Counted from the stretch's first letter, positions 50,892-60,744 are shown. The stretch is DNA of 64,000 bases from JBBIJO01 sp037445895 (GCA_037445895.1 JBBIJO010000003.1:124001-188000); one strand, 5' to 3'. The notes: generated from the letters alone by a model not told the origin. Made by a program: numbers and translations.

Positions 50892-51797
50892 TTAATCTGT
50901 TTTGGCTTTTAATAACAATGTTCGAAAGGTTTCTCCAAATTCTGAAATAATGATTCCAATAAATAAAATTAGCGCTCCTATATATTCACCGATGCTAAGG
51001 ATTTCATTGAAAATTATCATTGCAAATATTCCGGCGAATACAGGTTCAAGTGAAAAAATTAAAGCAGCTTTTACAGGAGTCGTAAATTTTTGAACGTGGG
51101 TATGAATCGTTGTCAACAAAATCGAGGCAACAATTCCATTGAAGAGAAGGGATATTATAAGTAAATTATTAAATTCAAACTTGATGGAACTTAAATCGTA
51201 AACGACCATACCTACTAAATTAATAGTAGTAATCATTAAAAACTGACTAAAAACAAGTTGGGCGGTTTTGTCAAATTTTTTTATTTGCTCCGTATATTTA
51301 TTCATAAAAACAAGATAAAAAGCCCAAAAAAATGTTGAAATTAGAGTAAGAACATCACCAATATTTATATTGCCGAAATCGGGTTTTGTGAACAGCCATA
51401 ATCCAAACGCGGCACCCACAATACCTGCTTTTTGATGTAGTGGAATTTTCTTGTTTTGGACGATTCGATAAACGATTGGGGTGAAAACTACCGATAACCC
51501 TGTGATGAATGCAGATTTAGTTACTGTTGTAAAATTCAGACCTATGGCTTGAAGCGCAATTCCTCCCGCATAGAAAGCGCCTAATATTGTTCCATTTATG
51601 AAAGTTTGTTTCTGAATACGAATTATACTTTTCTTCCAAATTAAAATAGTAAGCATAAGTGCTATAGAAAAACGGAGAATGTTGTAGGCAAAAGGGGTAG
51701 TGTAATCCAAACCAATTTTCGTCCAAGAAAAAGTAGAGCCCCAGATAAACGTTATTAATAACAGGAGTAATTCCGCATTAAAGGATTTCATTAACAA
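50892..51797 (-). CDS. EamA/DMT-family permease
   Basis: A 301-residue protein with about ten membrane helices in two EamA repeats: LLLITFIWGSTFSWTKIGLD opens the first and ISLLFNGIVASILLTTIHTH the second; AALIFSLEPVFAGIFAMIIF is the hallmark of the repeat end. The family exports metabolites such as amino acids or takes up small compounds; the substrate cannot be told from sequence. It is convergent with tyrS and stands alone. Confidence 0.87.
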   Translation of the reverse strand: MLMKSFNAELLLLLITFIWGSTFSWTKIGLDYTTPFAYNILRFSIALMLTILIWKKSIIRIQKQTFINGTILGAFYAGGIALQAIGLNFTTVTKSAFITGLSVVFTPIVYRIVQNKKIPLHQKAGIVGAAFGLWLFTKPDFGNINIGDVLTLISTFFWAFYLVFMNKYTEQIKKFDKTAQLVFSQFLMITTINLVGMVVYDLSSIKFEFNNLLIISLLFNGIVASILLTTIHTHVQKFTTPVKAALIFSLEPVFAGIFAMIIFNEILSIGEYIGALILFIGIIISEFGETFRTLLLKAKTD

Positions 51798-51980
51798 AAA
51801 TTATATAATTAAAAGTAATAAAGAAGAAAGAAAAAACATTTTATTTCTTGTTGGAATTGTTGTAACGGAATTCTTGCTACACATAAAAATAAAAATTGCT
51901 TTTGAACTTATCAGAAGGGTAATGAATTGTCGAATACTGACATAAATATTTTTAAGTTTTATTTTTTAAAAAAAATTAAT

Positions 51981-51988
51981 TAATTTTG
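51981..51988 (+). promoter_or_regulatory. Promoter box of the comB-ftsK pair
   Basis: TAATTTTG 24 bases before the ATG at 52,013, with a G-rich ribosome binding site between. Confidence 0.58.
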
Positions 51989-52012
51989 AAATGAGGAAGT
52001 GGGGGGAAATGT

Positions 52013-52759
52013 ATGTTCAAGGTTTCTACACAATATACTCCTGCACGGGGAATTGTGAATCTGTCGAGCGAGTACTCAATATATATTGCAATAGATGTTT
52101 TGCGAGCAGGTTCGACTGTTTGTAGTGCTTTATTTAATGGAGCGAAAAAAGTAATACCAGCCGGAAGTCGCGAAAAAGCTATGTCGATTGCCAGCAGATT
52201 CGAGCAAGGAACTTGTATTTTAGCTGGAGAAAGAAATTGCCAGCGAATAAATGGGTTCGACCTCGGTAATTCACCTCTGGAGTTTACGCCGAAAGTTGTT
52301 ACTAATAAATATGTTGTTCTTTTTACGACAAATGGAACGATTATTTTTACTTTTGGCAAAAGATTTAGATACTCTTTTGTTGGGGCATTCGTAAATCTTT
52401 CGGCAATTGTTTCGAAAATTGTTAAGATTATTGAATCGGACCGAGCAGTCTCGGGTATTTTATTATTTTGTGCGGGTAACGAAGGAAATTTTTCTCTGGA
52501 AGATTTTATGTGTAGTGGAGCAATTATTGAAAGTTTGAAGAAAAAAGGCATCGAATTTAATGCTGATGATACTTCGAGGGTAGCGCGAGAATTGTTTGTT
52601 TTGCATAGCAAAGAGTTGAAAGAATATTTGTTAGGAAGCGAGCATAGTGCAAAGCTAATTCAACTGGGATTCGAAGACGACGTTCATTTTTCTTTAACAT
52701 TGGATAGGTTTAGTATTGTTCCCTCGATTATTGGAACAAGTATTATTGTGGAGAATTGA
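52013..52759 (+). CDS. ComB-family 2-phosphosulfolactate phosphatase-like protein
   Basis: A 248-residue protein matching the ComB fold: YIAIDVLRAGSTVCSALFNG near the N terminus, ILAGERNCQRINGFDLGNSP and LFTTNGTII in the middle, and LLFCAGNEGNFSLEDFMCSG later; the Asp and Arg of IDVLRA and the Glu of AGER are family-conserved. ComB removes phosphate from phosphosulfolactate on the way to coenzyme M or sulfolactate. No comA, comC or methanogenesis genes are near, so the actual substrate is open. ftsK follows with 1 base between. Confidence 0.85.
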   Translation: MFKVSTQYTPARGIVNLSSEYSIYIAIDVLRAGSTVCSALFNGAKKVIPAGSREKAMSIASRFEQGTCILAGERNCQRINGFDLGNSPLEFTPKVVTNKYVVLFTTNGTIIFTFGKRFRYSFVGAFVNLSAIVSKIVKIIESDRAVSGILLFCAGNEGNFSLEDFMCSGAIIESLKKKGIEFNADDTSRVARELFVLHSKELKEYLLGSEHSAKLIQLGFEDDVHFSLTLDRFSIVPSIIGTSIIVEN

Positions 52760-52760
52760 G

Positions 52761-55397
52761 ATGGGAAAATTAGGGAAAAACAATATCGACATTAGATATA
52801 AGAAATCTGCCTTCGAAGGTGGACATCTCAATAGTTTCAATACAACAGATACTACAAATGGTATAAAGAGTGCACTCGATAAGCATTATAGAAGGAATGT
52901 AAAAATATTCTCGATAGTATTTATTGGTGTTGCCGTTTTGGTATTAATTTCTATTGCGTCATACTCTGCTAAGGATGAATTTGTATTGAGTTGGGGCATC
53001 AAAGATTTTTGGGGGTTGATAAAAGGAGACAATACTATCGTTCAAAAAACGCAAGGTGTTTCCAATCTAATGGGAACAATAGGAGCATTAGTTGCGAACT
53101 TCTTTGTGAACAAGACAATTGGATACTTTTCCGTTTTAATACCGCTGTTGGTTATCATTTGGGGAATTAAACTTTTTTTAATTCAGAAAGTTACAAACTC
53201 TTTAGTTTGGTTGTCGGTAATCATTATCATCTTTGGTTTTCTTTTGAGTTCATTTGTCGGAAGTTTCGAAAGTTTGACAAATATTGGGATTCCTTACTGT
53301 TTTTATGGAGTTATTGGTGCATTTATCTCGCAAGTAACTTCGTATTTGTTGGGGAAAATAGGCGGCTTTCTTTTCTTCTTATTTTCTATATTAGTAGTTA
53401 CCATTGTAGCCTTCGACATAAAAGTTGAAAAACTTTTTAGTTCCGTTTTGAATATTTGGAAGCATAGATTAATTCCTTACATCGAAAGTTTTAGGGTAGC
53501 TAAACAAGTTGCTAAAACCGAGGAAAAGCGAAATGAAGCAGAACAAAGCAATATTCAATCTCCAATTTCTGAATCTAACGATGATTTCGAAACGGCAAGT
53601 ATCTTAATTACTCGCTTTGAGAGCGATATTGAAAGAGATGAACAATTTGATTATGGAAAACTGGAATCCGAACTTTCACAGACTCAACAAAACAATAGTA
53701 AAGTTTCTTCTGAGCAAATTGGTAATACCTCGGGAGATAAGAAGTTGGGGAAACACTTCTCTGATGATGTAGAGGCTTCTGGAATTTCACAGGGAAAGAA
53801 ACTTGTAGTGTATGTCGAAGAAAAGGAGGAAGACAAGGAAAGAGAAAATCTTGATACCAACGAGGAATCCGCTCTTTTTAATCCAATTTCCACATCGATA
53901 CTTGATGAAAAAATAAATTACACACAACCTCCCCTTGATTTATTAATTGATGACGAAAACAAATTCAAAATAAGTGAAGAAGAACTAAAATTTAATGCTA
54001 AACTTCTACAAGAAAAGCTCGAGACTTTTAAAATATATATTGAAAATCTTACAGTTATTCCTGGGCCAGTCGTTACACAGTATGAATTTGTTCCCGCTCC
54101 TGGGATTAAGATTAGTCGAATACAGAGTTTATCCGATGATATTGCTCTTGGATTGAAAGCTAAGGGCATAAGGATTATCGCTCCTGTTCCTGGGAAAGGA
54201 ACAGTTGGAATTGAAATCCCAAACAAAAATCCTTTGGTGGTTCGTTTTGGGAATTGTTTGAAAAATGCGCGAACCAACCCGAGTTTTAAATTACCTATTA
54301 TTTTGGGCAAAACAGTCTCGGGCGAAGTTCACGTCGACGATTTAGCAAAAATGCCTCATTTGTTGATCGCAGGTGCCACAGGTTCGGGTAAAAGTGTTGG
54401 GATAAATACAATTATTGCCTCTTTGATTTATAAAATGCATCCTCAAAATTTGAAGTTTGTAATTATCGATCCTAAAAAAGTTGAGTTGACTCATTATCAA
54501 GAGTTACTACATCATTTTCTTGCAGTCTCTCCAGAAATCGAGGATGCAATAGTTACGGAGCCCACCGATGCAGTTCTCGTTTTAAAAGCATTGGTTGCTG
54601 AAATGCAGTTAAGATACGATATACTCTATTCAGTTCAACAAAAAAACATAGTCGATTATAATAGGAAAGTAAATCAAGGTTTGTTCAAGAACAATAAGGA
54701 TTTTGTTCACAGACCGATGCCATACATCGTAGTTATTATTGATGAATTGGCGGATTTGATGCTTACTACTGGTAAAGAAATCGAAGGATTAATTATTCGA
54801 TTGGCTCAATTAGCCAGAGCTGTTGGAATACATCTGGTTGTAGCAACACAACGCCCATCTGTCGATATAATTACAGGGTTAATAAAAGCCAATTTCCCGG
54901 CGAGAATTTCTTATTTGGTTGCTTCTCGCGTAGATTCTCGAACAATTATCGATACAATTGGTGCCGAACAATTATTGGGCAATGGTGATATGCTGTTTCT
55001 TCCTAATGGCAGTCCTTCTCCAATAAGAATACAAAATCCATTTCTTACAACGGATGAAATAGAAAGTATATGCGATTTTATTGGAAATCAGAAAGGATAT
55101 TCACAACCATATTATCTCCCAAGTATTGACGATTCGAAATCGAGTAAAGAAAATTTGAATAAAAATGGGTTAGACAGTCTATTCGAAGAAGCTGCATACC
55201 TGATTGTCCGGACTCAACAAGCATCGGTATCAATGATTCAAAGGCGTTTGAAGGTTGGTTATAATCGCGCTGGGAGAATTATGGATGAGCTTGAATCTGC
55301 TGGCATTGTCGGTGCTTTCGATGGGAGTAAAGGAAGAACAGTTAGAATTGCAACCGAGGAAGATTTGGAAAAATTCCTTCGCGATAAAATTAAGTAG
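52761..55397 (+). CDS. ftsK: DNA translocase FtsK/SpoIIIE
   Basis: An 878-residue DNA pump for chromosome dimer resolution and segregation at the septum. ATG 52,761, directly after the comB stop, is preferred to an upstream in-frame start at 52,716 within comB. Four membrane helices cover about 45-215, an acidic Glu/Ser/Gln-rich linker 250-370, then the motor: Walker A GATGSGKSVGINT near 538, Walker B YIVVIIDELADLM, and LVVATQRPSVDIITG. The C-terminal gamma winged helix (ASVSMIQRRLKVGYNRAGRI) should read KOPS-type sites. Confidence 0.95.
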   Translation: MGKLGKNNIDIRYKKSAFEGGHLNSFNTTDTTNGIKSALDKHYRRNVKIFSIVFIGVAVLVLISIASYSAKDEFVLSWGIKDFWGLIKGDNTIVQKTQGVSNLMGTIGALVANFFVNKTIGYFSVLIPLLVIIWGIKLFLIQKVTNSLVWLSVIIIIFGFLLSSFVGSFESLTNIGIPYCFYGVIGAFISQVTSYLLGKIGGFLFFLFSILVVTIVAFDIKVEKLFSSVLNIWKHRLIPYIESFRVAKQVAKTEEKRNEAEQSNIQSPISESNDDFETASILITRFESDIERDEQFDYGKLESELSQTQQNNSKVSSEQIGNTSGDKKLGKHFSDDVEASGISQGKKLVVYVEEKEEDKERENLDTNEESALFNPISTSILDEKINYTQPPLDLLIDDENKFKISEEELKFNAKLLQEKLETFKIYIENLTVIPGPVVTQYEFVPAPGIKISRIQSLSDDIALGLKAKGIRIIAPVPGKGTVGIEIPNKNPLVVRFGNCLKNARTNPSFKLPIILGKTVSGEVHVDDLAKMPHLLIAGATGSGKSVGINTIIASLIYKMHPQNLKFVIIDPKKVELTHYQELLHHFLAVSPEIEDAIVTEPTDAVLVLKALVAEMQLRYDILYSVQQKNIVDYNRKVNQGLFKNNKDFVHRPMPYIVVIIDELADLMLTTGKEIEGLIIRLAQLARAVGIHLVVATQRPSVDIITGLIKANFPARISYLVASRVDSRTIIDTIGAEQLLGNGDMLFLPNGSPSPIRIQNPFLTTDEIESICDFIGNQKGYSQPYYLPSIDDSKSSKENLNKNGLDSLFEEAAYLIVRTQQASVSMIQRRLKVGYNRAGRIMDELESAGIVGAFDGSKGRTVRIATEEDLEKFLRDKIK

Positions 55398-55824
55398 CTC
55401 GACGGTTAGGCTTATTTTTTAATGCTATTTGAACTTTTTTCAATTCGTTAAGGTCAAAGCATAAATCAATGATATTACGTTGACAACCGCTTGTGGATTG
55501 CAAATAAACCTTATCAAAGTGAATTTGGTCTTTTCCAGATAGGTATCCCGATATTTCGGTTAGCATATCAGATATTTTGGTGAAAAGTTGGGGTAGTTCC
55601 GCCCGAATTTTTTCTAATTCTACATTTTCTTGGTTTCTTTTCGAAATTTTGAAAGTATTCCAAAGAGCAGAACCATAGAAAATCAAGTCGTTTGCGAGAT
55701 TTGCTTTGTTTCCTTTAGCAAGAACTTCGAGTATTGTTCCTAAATCATTCCTTTTACGTAAATTTTCCCCTGTTACTAAATCCAAGAAATTGAGGACTTC
55801 TTCTGTGTCGGGGGATAGTTCCAT
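55390..55824 (-). CDS. Conserved-looking hypothetical protein
   Basis: A 144-residue soluble protein, mainly helical, starting MELSPDTEEVLNFLDLVTGE. It has no signal peptide or membrane segment. Two Cys near the C terminus (TSGCQRNIIDLCF) and a Leu-rich, charged pattern are the only notable features. No family is recognised. It lies 3 bases after the lipoprotein gene on the same strand and overlaps the convergent ftsK end by 8 bases, so it appears to be the last gene of a minus-strand operon with the reductase. Confidence 0.6.
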   Translation of the reverse strand: MELSPDTEEVLNFLDLVTGENLRKRNDLGTILEVLAKGNKANLANDLIFYGSALWNTFKISKRNQENVELEKIRAELPQLFTKISDMLTEISGYLSGKDQIHFDKVYLQSTSGCQRNIIDLCFDLNELKKVQIALKNKPNRRAT

Positions 55825-55827
55825 TTT

Positions 55828-56457
55828 TTAATATTGGATTGTTGTAAGAATTGCAAAAAAGAACTTATCAAATTCTTCTTCGGTATATACTCTATTCGAT
55901 TTAAAGTTTAAAGGTAACAACGAGAATTCATAGCATTGGTTTAAAGATGAGACAAACACAGCTGTTTTTCCAAAAGAATTTCTATTCTTATCTTTGAATT
56001 TAAAAACATAGAATTTTAGTTTTCCGTTTTTTATTGGTGTATAATCGCCAATTAGTTCAATATTACCAAGGCTCTTTTTCATTCTTTGCTCGAAACTTAA
56101 AGTAGCAACGCCCAACAGCCCTTCTTTTTTTACGATTTCGGTTGTTACGTTTTGTGTTGCCAATCGCGAAAATACTGCACAAAAGGAATATTCGGGATCC
56201 ACGGCAACAGAAAAGACATTCGAAGGGGTTTTATTTTCCGAGTCGATTAAAAACCAATCCTTGGGTAAATAAGCAATCATATCTCCCAAAGGCGAAAGTA
56301 TGTAAATATCGGACAGAGGTATCTCGGATTTTGGTAAAATACTAAACCCCGTTTGAAATTCTTCATCGATTTGCTTTTCTTTGACTATAATGCAACTATA
56401 CAAAAAAATAGGCAGAAGCAAAATAATGCCTTGAAATAAGTTAATATTCTTCGACAT
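55828..56457 (-). CDS. Hypothetical lipoprotein
   Basis: A 209-residue protein. ATG 56,457 begins an N-terminal signal (NINLFQGIILLLPIFLYSC) ending in an LYSC lipobox, so it should be lipidated. The rest has alternating strands with LIDSENKTPSNVFSVAVDPE and a C-terminal YTEEEFDKFFFAIL helix, and resembles PsbP/MOG1-like proteins only vaguely. The start overlaps the reductase stop by 17 bases, suggesting coupling. Function is unknown. Confidence 0.62.
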   Translation of the reverse strand: MSKNINLFQGIILLLPIFLYSCIIVKEKQIDEEFQTGFSILPKSEIPLSDIYILSPLGDMIAYLPKDWFLIDSENKTPSNVFSVAVDPEYSFCAVFSRLATQNVTTEIVKKEGLLGVATLSFEQRMKKSLGNIELIGDYTPIKNGKLKFYVFKFKDKNRNSFGKTAVFVSSLNQCYEFSLLPLNFKSNRVYTEEEFDKFFFAILTTIQY

Positions 56458-57241
56458 GCAAGGAACCTGGTTTTGTTTTTGTATGCCGAGTATAGTTATA
56501 GGTCTTAAGAATCTCGGTGACGGATGTAACCATTTTGGGATTTCCACACAGGTAGAAATGCGTTTTTTCAGGGTTTATTTCGATTTTTGCTTTCTGCTGC
56601 AATAAATTATTGTGAAGATGCTCTTCGATATAACCGCGTAAACCATTCCATACGTTATCGGCATGGATAAGGGTAGGGAAATAGTAGAAATTATCAAAAG
56701 TTGCAGCTAAAAACGATAATTCACTATAGTAACCAAGGTCCCAAGGATAGGAAGCTCCATGAATTACAGCGAGTTTTCGGTCTTTATGCTCTAAGATGTG
56801 GGAACGTAAGAAACTAATGTATGGTGCAAGCCCGGTTCCTGTTGCAATCATTACAATATCACAGTCGGGCGGAGTTCGATTCAATGTAAAAAGACCAACA
56901 ATCTTTGTATCAACCCAAATTCTGCTTCCAAGCGAAAGATTGAAAAGCCGAGGGGTTAATAATCCAGATTTTACCTGACTAATATAAAATTCAAAATTTT
57001 GAGTTTCGTGATTTGCCGAAGCAATTGAATATGGCCTCTTAATTAATTTGGTAGGAGGTAAATCATCGTAAATTTGAACAGAATTTGCAGAACGAGGCTC
57101 CTTGGCTAAAAGGCCAATTTGGGTGAATTGTCCTGCTTCGAACTTTGGGCGAGGTTCGTCGGTATGTAGACGAAGAATCATTAAGTCCGGGGTTAGAAGA
57201 ATTTTACCAACGACCGCAGAATTATAAGGTGAATTTTCCAT
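56441..57241 (-). CDS. Ferredoxin-NADP(+) reductase-like FAD enzyme
   Basis: A 266-residue flavoprotein. The FAD-binding barrel carries RPYSIASANHE (the RxYS motif, near residue 68) and the NAD(P) domain IVMIATGTGLAPYISFLRSH plus a terminal FYLCGNPKMVTSVTEIL segment, characteristic of the ferredoxin/flavodoxin reductase family. No iron-sulfur domain is attached. The likely role is moving electrons between NADPH and ferredoxin or flavodoxin; the partner is not known. ATG 57,241 is used because the frame upstream adds only an unconserved leader. Confidence 0.88.
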   Translation of the reverse strand: MENSPYNSAVVGKILLTPDLMILRLHTDEPRPKFEAGQFTQIGLLAKEPRSANSVQIYDDLPPTKLIKRPYSIASANHETQNFEFYISQVKSGLLTPRLFNLSLGSRIWVDTKIVGLFTLNRTPPDCDIVMIATGTGLAPYISFLRSHILEHKDRKLAVIHGASYPWDLGYYSELSFLAATFDNFYYFPTLIHADNVWNGLRGYIEEHLHNNLLQQKAKIEINPEKTHFYLCGNPKMVTSVTEILKTYNYTRHTKTKPGSLHVEEY

Positions 57242-57297
57242 ACAGAAAAAGAATAAACACTTGTTAAAATGCAAAAATATGGAAAAAAAAGTAAAGT

Positions 57298-58353
57298 TTA
57301 TAACTTATTGTCGTCATTTTCTGGTTTGTAAAATTTGGAGCGGGTTCTCGTTTCGCGACGCATTTTTGCAAACTCCCTTAAATCGATGTATTTATCGGCT
57401 TCGTCTATTATTTCAACACCAAGGATTGTTTCGATTATGTCTTCCATTGTTACAAGCCCCTCGATACCACCAAATTCATCTACCACGAGAAATATGTGCT
57501 GACGCTTCGCAAGAAATTGATTTAATGCATTGTCCAGTGTAACATTTTCTGGGATAAAATACATTTTTCGAGAAAAGTCTTTGAGTTGGGAATCTAACTG
57601 ATTGTTCAACGCAGCTTGCAATATATCTTTGGTAACGACATAACCAACAACCTTGTCGTCGAGCGATTTGCCTTCGTAAACTGGAAATCTCGAAAACATT
57701 TTAAGTTCGGGTAATTTGATGGCTTCTCCAATGGTCAAATAACTACTAGCTGAAAATATAACAGTCCTCGGAGTCATAATGTCCTCGATAGGAACTTCGT
57801 TAAATCTAATTACATTGGAAAGTATTTTATACTCTCCGATTTGAATTGAGCCTTCTTCGTGTGCATTCTCGACCAACTCATGAATACCTTTCAAAGATGG
57901 TTCCTCCTCATTCCCCGCAGATATTTTGTTTCTAATATAAACTTGAAAAGCCCCAAATATTCTAGTAATTGCGAATATCGAATTGGTTATAGCAACGACT
58001 TGATTGATTAAAGATTTATGGAAACGGGCTCCAACAGCAAAGGTTGTAGAACGAATTATATAACCTGCAAAAATTAACAGAAAAAATGAGATTGTTGCTA
58101 CTGTTGGATTAAATAGATAGTAAATTGCAAATGTAAGCGTTAAAGTTACAATAGAAATGATGTAAAGAAAATGCTCAATAAAATTGAAAGATGCAACTAC
58201 GATTTCTTGTTCGTTGAATAATCTGTTGAACGATTTTTTGGTTCTATTTTTTTCGTTTAGGTCATCGAAGTTGGACGAAGCAAATATCCCAGTAACAAAG
58301 CCAATAATAACTCCTAAAATGTAAGTAAGCAAAGGGAATGTAGGTAGTTCCAT
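57298..58353 (-). CDS. CNNM/HlyC-type membrane protein with CBS pair
   Basis: A 351-residue protein. An N-terminal DUF21 (CNNM) transmembrane region has three to four helices (LTYILGVIIGFVTGIF, FLYIISIVTLTLTFAIYYLF, ISFFLLIFAGYII). A cytoplasmic CBS pair follows at about 195-320 (IEDIMTPRTVIFSA, FSRFPVYEGKSLDDKVVGYV, VVDEFGGIEGLVTMEDIIET). The CorC_HlyC C-terminal domain usual in longer relatives is missing. Members are linked to magnesium or cobalt transport, with CBS domains sensing nucleotides. The next gene upstream is 12 bases away. Confidence 0.85.
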   Translation of the reverse strand: MELPTFPLLTYILGVIIGFVTGIFASSNFDDLNEKNRTKKSFNRLFNEQEIVVASFNFIEHFLYIISIVTLTLTFAIYYLFNPTVATISFFLLIFAGYIIRSTTFAVGARFHKSLINQVVAITNSIFAITRIFGAFQVYIRNKISAGNEEEPSLKGIHELVENAHEEGSIQIGEYKILSNVIRFNEVPIEDIMTPRTVIFSASSYLTIGEAIKLPELKMFSRFPVYEGKSLDDKVVGYVVTKDILQAALNNQLDSQLKDFSRKMYFIPENVTLDNALNQFLAKRQHIFLVVDEFGGIEGLVTMEDIIETILGVEIIDEADKYIDLREFAKMRRETRTRSKFYKPENDDNKL

Positions 58354-58365
58354 AGTAGGGAATTG

Positions 58366-58986
58366 TTAGTTAAAACTTTCGTTATTGATACGAATTGTTG
58401 GTCCTTGAATGGTTCCAAGAGGGGTCGAGAAGGTGGGCTCGGCTTCTAAAATAATTTTTGAAGGATTAGATTTATACCCTCCGAGCGTTAGAGCAAGATT
58501 AATCAAACCGTCGTATCCCCGATTTGCAAAAAACCGATAAATGTCTATGTTTACACCGAGTGGAAGGTATTTAATTTCGTTGCTTGCAGGTATGGCAAAT
58601 TCTTTGTTAATTGTGCCAGTAATTGTTTCCGTCCCATCAATAAAAAGTTTCCACTGCATTCTTGTAATGGTTACCGGTATTTTTAAAGAGCCTCCTTGCC
58701 CTGTATTTGGATTTTTTACAGCGATATTTATTGTGAATGCCGCAGGAAGTTTTTCCGCAGCAAAAGCGTGAGTAAGCTTTAACCCTTCTGTAATCGAGAA
58801 ATCCGAAATTTTGGACTTTGTCGAAAGTGGAACTTCGGCAAGAGTAAAGTTTGTAACGTTTTCAATTTTGAATTTCAGGTGGTTAAAGCTGCTCAACGAA
58901 TGGGTTATGTTTTTAATTTGCTGACAGGAAACTACAAACGTTAATAGCAATGCTAAACAAAATATATGGAACTTTAAGATTTTCAT
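58366..58986 (-). CDS. LEA14-like (LEA type 2) lipoprotein
   Basis: A 206-residue protein with a signal peptide ending in the lipobox VSCQ (LLLTFVVSC). The mature part has a LEA14/water-stress-hypersensitivity-like beta sandwich: AFTINIAVKNPNTGQGGSLK, WKLFIDGTETITGTINKEFA, then AIPASNEIKYLPLGVNIDI. The NPN motif of the first strand pair is typical. Such proteins in Bacteroidota are of unknown function. It starts 24 bases after a TAATTTTG box and shares a transcript with the CNNM gene. Confidence 0.72.
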   Translation of the reverse strand: MKILKFHIFCLALLLTFVVSCQQIKNITHSLSSFNHLKFKIENVTNFTLAEVPLSTKSKISDFSITEGLKLTHAFAAEKLPAAFTINIAVKNPNTGQGGSLKIPVTITRMQWKLFIDGTETITGTINKEFAIPASNEIKYLPLGVNIDIYRFFANRGYDGLINLALTLGGYKSNPSKIILEAEPTFSTPLGTIQGPTIRINNESFN

Positions 58987-59009
58987 TTTTTAAACTAATT
59001 TATCCAATA

Positions 59010-59017
59010 CAAAATTA
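59010..59017 (-). promoter_or_regulatory. Promoter box of the LEA14-like gene
   Basis: TAATTTTG on the minus strand, 24 bases before the ATG at 58,986. Confidence 0.58.
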
Positions 59018-59079
59018 ATATATTTATTTTTAATTGGAAAATGCTTAATTTTAACGTTTTAAATATTAAAGAGGTATTT

Positions 59080-60744
59080 ATGAAATATGGTTTTTCTGTA
59101 ATATGGATATTTTTTCTTATCGCATCGGTTAATATATACCCTTGCACTAATGTTTTAGTAACCAAGGGGGCATCAGTTGATGGTTCAGTAATGATTTCAT
59201 ATAATGCTGATGCTGGTGGCTTTATGGAGCCTTTGTATTTTGCACAAGCAAGGGATTGGAACCCAGATGACTCAGTTGAAATATTTGATTGGGATTCACA
59301 TAAATACCTGGGGAAAATAAAACAAGTTTCACATACATACCAAGTTATAGGATTAATCAATGAATATCAGGTTTCTATTGGTGAAACAACTTTTGGCGGG
59401 AGGGAAGAGCTTCGAGATACAACAGGAATAATTGACTACGGAAGTTTGATGCAACTTGCTCTTCAAAGAGCTAAAACTGCTCGCGAAGCTATCGAGGTTA
59501 TGACTTCGCTTGTTGCAGAATATGGATATTATTCCTCTGGCGAGTCCTTTTCAATTGCAGATCCTAACGAAGCTTGGATTATGGATATGATTGGGAAAGG
59601 ACCCGGTAATAAAGGTGCAGTTTGGGTAGCAGTAAAAATCCCCGATGGATATATTTCCGTTCATGCAAACCATTCCCGTATTCGGACATTTCCATTGAAT
59701 GCTCCCGAAAACTGTTTATACGCACCCGACGTCATTGATTTTGCAATAAAGAAGGGGTATTATAAGCAAGGGAGCGAGCCTTTTTCGTTTTCGGATGCAT
59801 ACGATCCTCCTAATCCTGCATCTCTTTTGTTTTGTGAAGGTAGGGTTTGGAGTGTATTCCGCCGTGCAGCTCCATCACAGAATTTTTCCGATGATTATTG
59901 GCGGGCAGTAAAAGATGCAATACCATATCCTTTATGGATTAAACCCGATAAAAAGTTATCTGTGCGCGATGTAATAGCTCTTATGCGCGACCATTTCGAT
60001 GGAACGGAATATGATTTGAAGAAAGGGTTCGCTGCTGGACCTTACGGATGCCCAGTGCGATGGAAACCCCTCGCTTGGAAAATAGATGGTGATTCTACAG
60101 AATATGCTTGGGAGCGCCCAATTTCTACGCAACAAACGGCATTTGCTTTTGTTTCTCAGCTTCGCTCGTGGTTACCTCGGCAAATTGGAGGAATTCATTG
60201 GTATGGTGTTGACGATAACTATACAAATGTTTACATACCCCTATATTGTTCGATTAAGTATCCCCCGCAATGCTTTCGCGTGGGGAGCATTAGCGATTTT
60301 ACACTCGAGTCTGCATTTTGGATTTTCAATCTCGTGGCTAATTGGGCTTATACAAAGTATTCTTATATGTATGAAGATATTAGAAAAGTTCAAAAGGAAA
60401 TCGAGGATAAATTTTTCGATTTTCAACCAGCTATCGAAAGAGCGGCTCTTGAACTTAGCAAAATAAATACCGAGAGAGTAGCCGATTTTTTAACCGATTA
60501 CTCTAATTCTCAAGCGATGATAGTTATGGATAGATGGCTTAAGTTGTGGGAGTATCTTGTAATGAAATATAATGATGGATATGTTAATGATGTCGAAAAG
60601 GATTTCGGGCGGCATCCCAAAGGTGTCGGTTATGGAAATGAATTTTTAAAGCAGTTAATTAAAGAACGACCTGGATACTACGAGGTAAAATGGAAAGAAA
60701 GGAAAAACGAAAATGCTTTGAAGGGTGCGGAGCAAACGAGATAA
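59080..60744 (+). CDS. Secreted C69-family dipeptidase
   Basis: A 554-residue exported peptidase. ATG 59,080 has GAGGT upstream and begins a signal peptide (MKYGFSVIWIFFLIASVN) ending just before Cys22 in PCTNVLVTKGASVDGS. In the C69/PepD family this Cys becomes the N-terminal nucleophile of an Ntn-hydrolase after processing. Conserved segments VHANHSRIRTFPLN, EAWIMDMIGKGPGNKGAVWV and a DHFDGTEYDLKKGFAAGPYG stretch fit. The enzyme would cleave dipeptides outside the cytoplasm. It is divergent from the LEA14-like gene and monocistronic. Confidence 0.87.
   Translation: MKYGFSVIWIFFLIASVNIYPCTNVLVTKGASVDGSVMISYNADAGGFMEPLYFAQARDWNPDDSVEIFDWDSHKYLGKIKQVSHTYQVIGLINEYQVSIGETTFGGREELRDTTGIIDYGSLMQLALQRAKTAREAIEVMTSLVAEYGYYSSGESFSIADPNEAWIMDMIGKGPGNKGAVWVAVKIPDGYISVHANHSRIRTFPLNAPENCLYAPDVIDFAIKKGYYKQGSEPFSFSDAYDPPNPASLLFCEGRVWSVFRRAAPSQNFSDDYWRAVKDAIPYPLWIKPDKKLSVRDVIALMRDHFDGTEYDLKKGFAAGPYGCPVRWKPLAWKIDGDSTEYAWERPISTQQTAFAFVSQLRSWLPRQIGGIHWYGVDDNYTNVYIPLYCSIKYPPQCFRVGSISDFTLESAFWIFNLVANWAYTKYSYMYEDIRKVQKEIEDKFFDFQPAIERAALELSKINTERVADFLTDYSNSQAMIVMDRWLKLWEYLVMKYNDGYVNDVEKDFGRHPKGVGYGNEFLKQLIKERPGYYEVKWKERKNENALKGAEQTR

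Noticed and set aside
51976..52611. 211-codon minus-strand ORF opposite the ComB-family gene
   Set aside because: The plus-strand frame has clear ComB motifs, promoter box and ribosome binding site; the minus frame has none.
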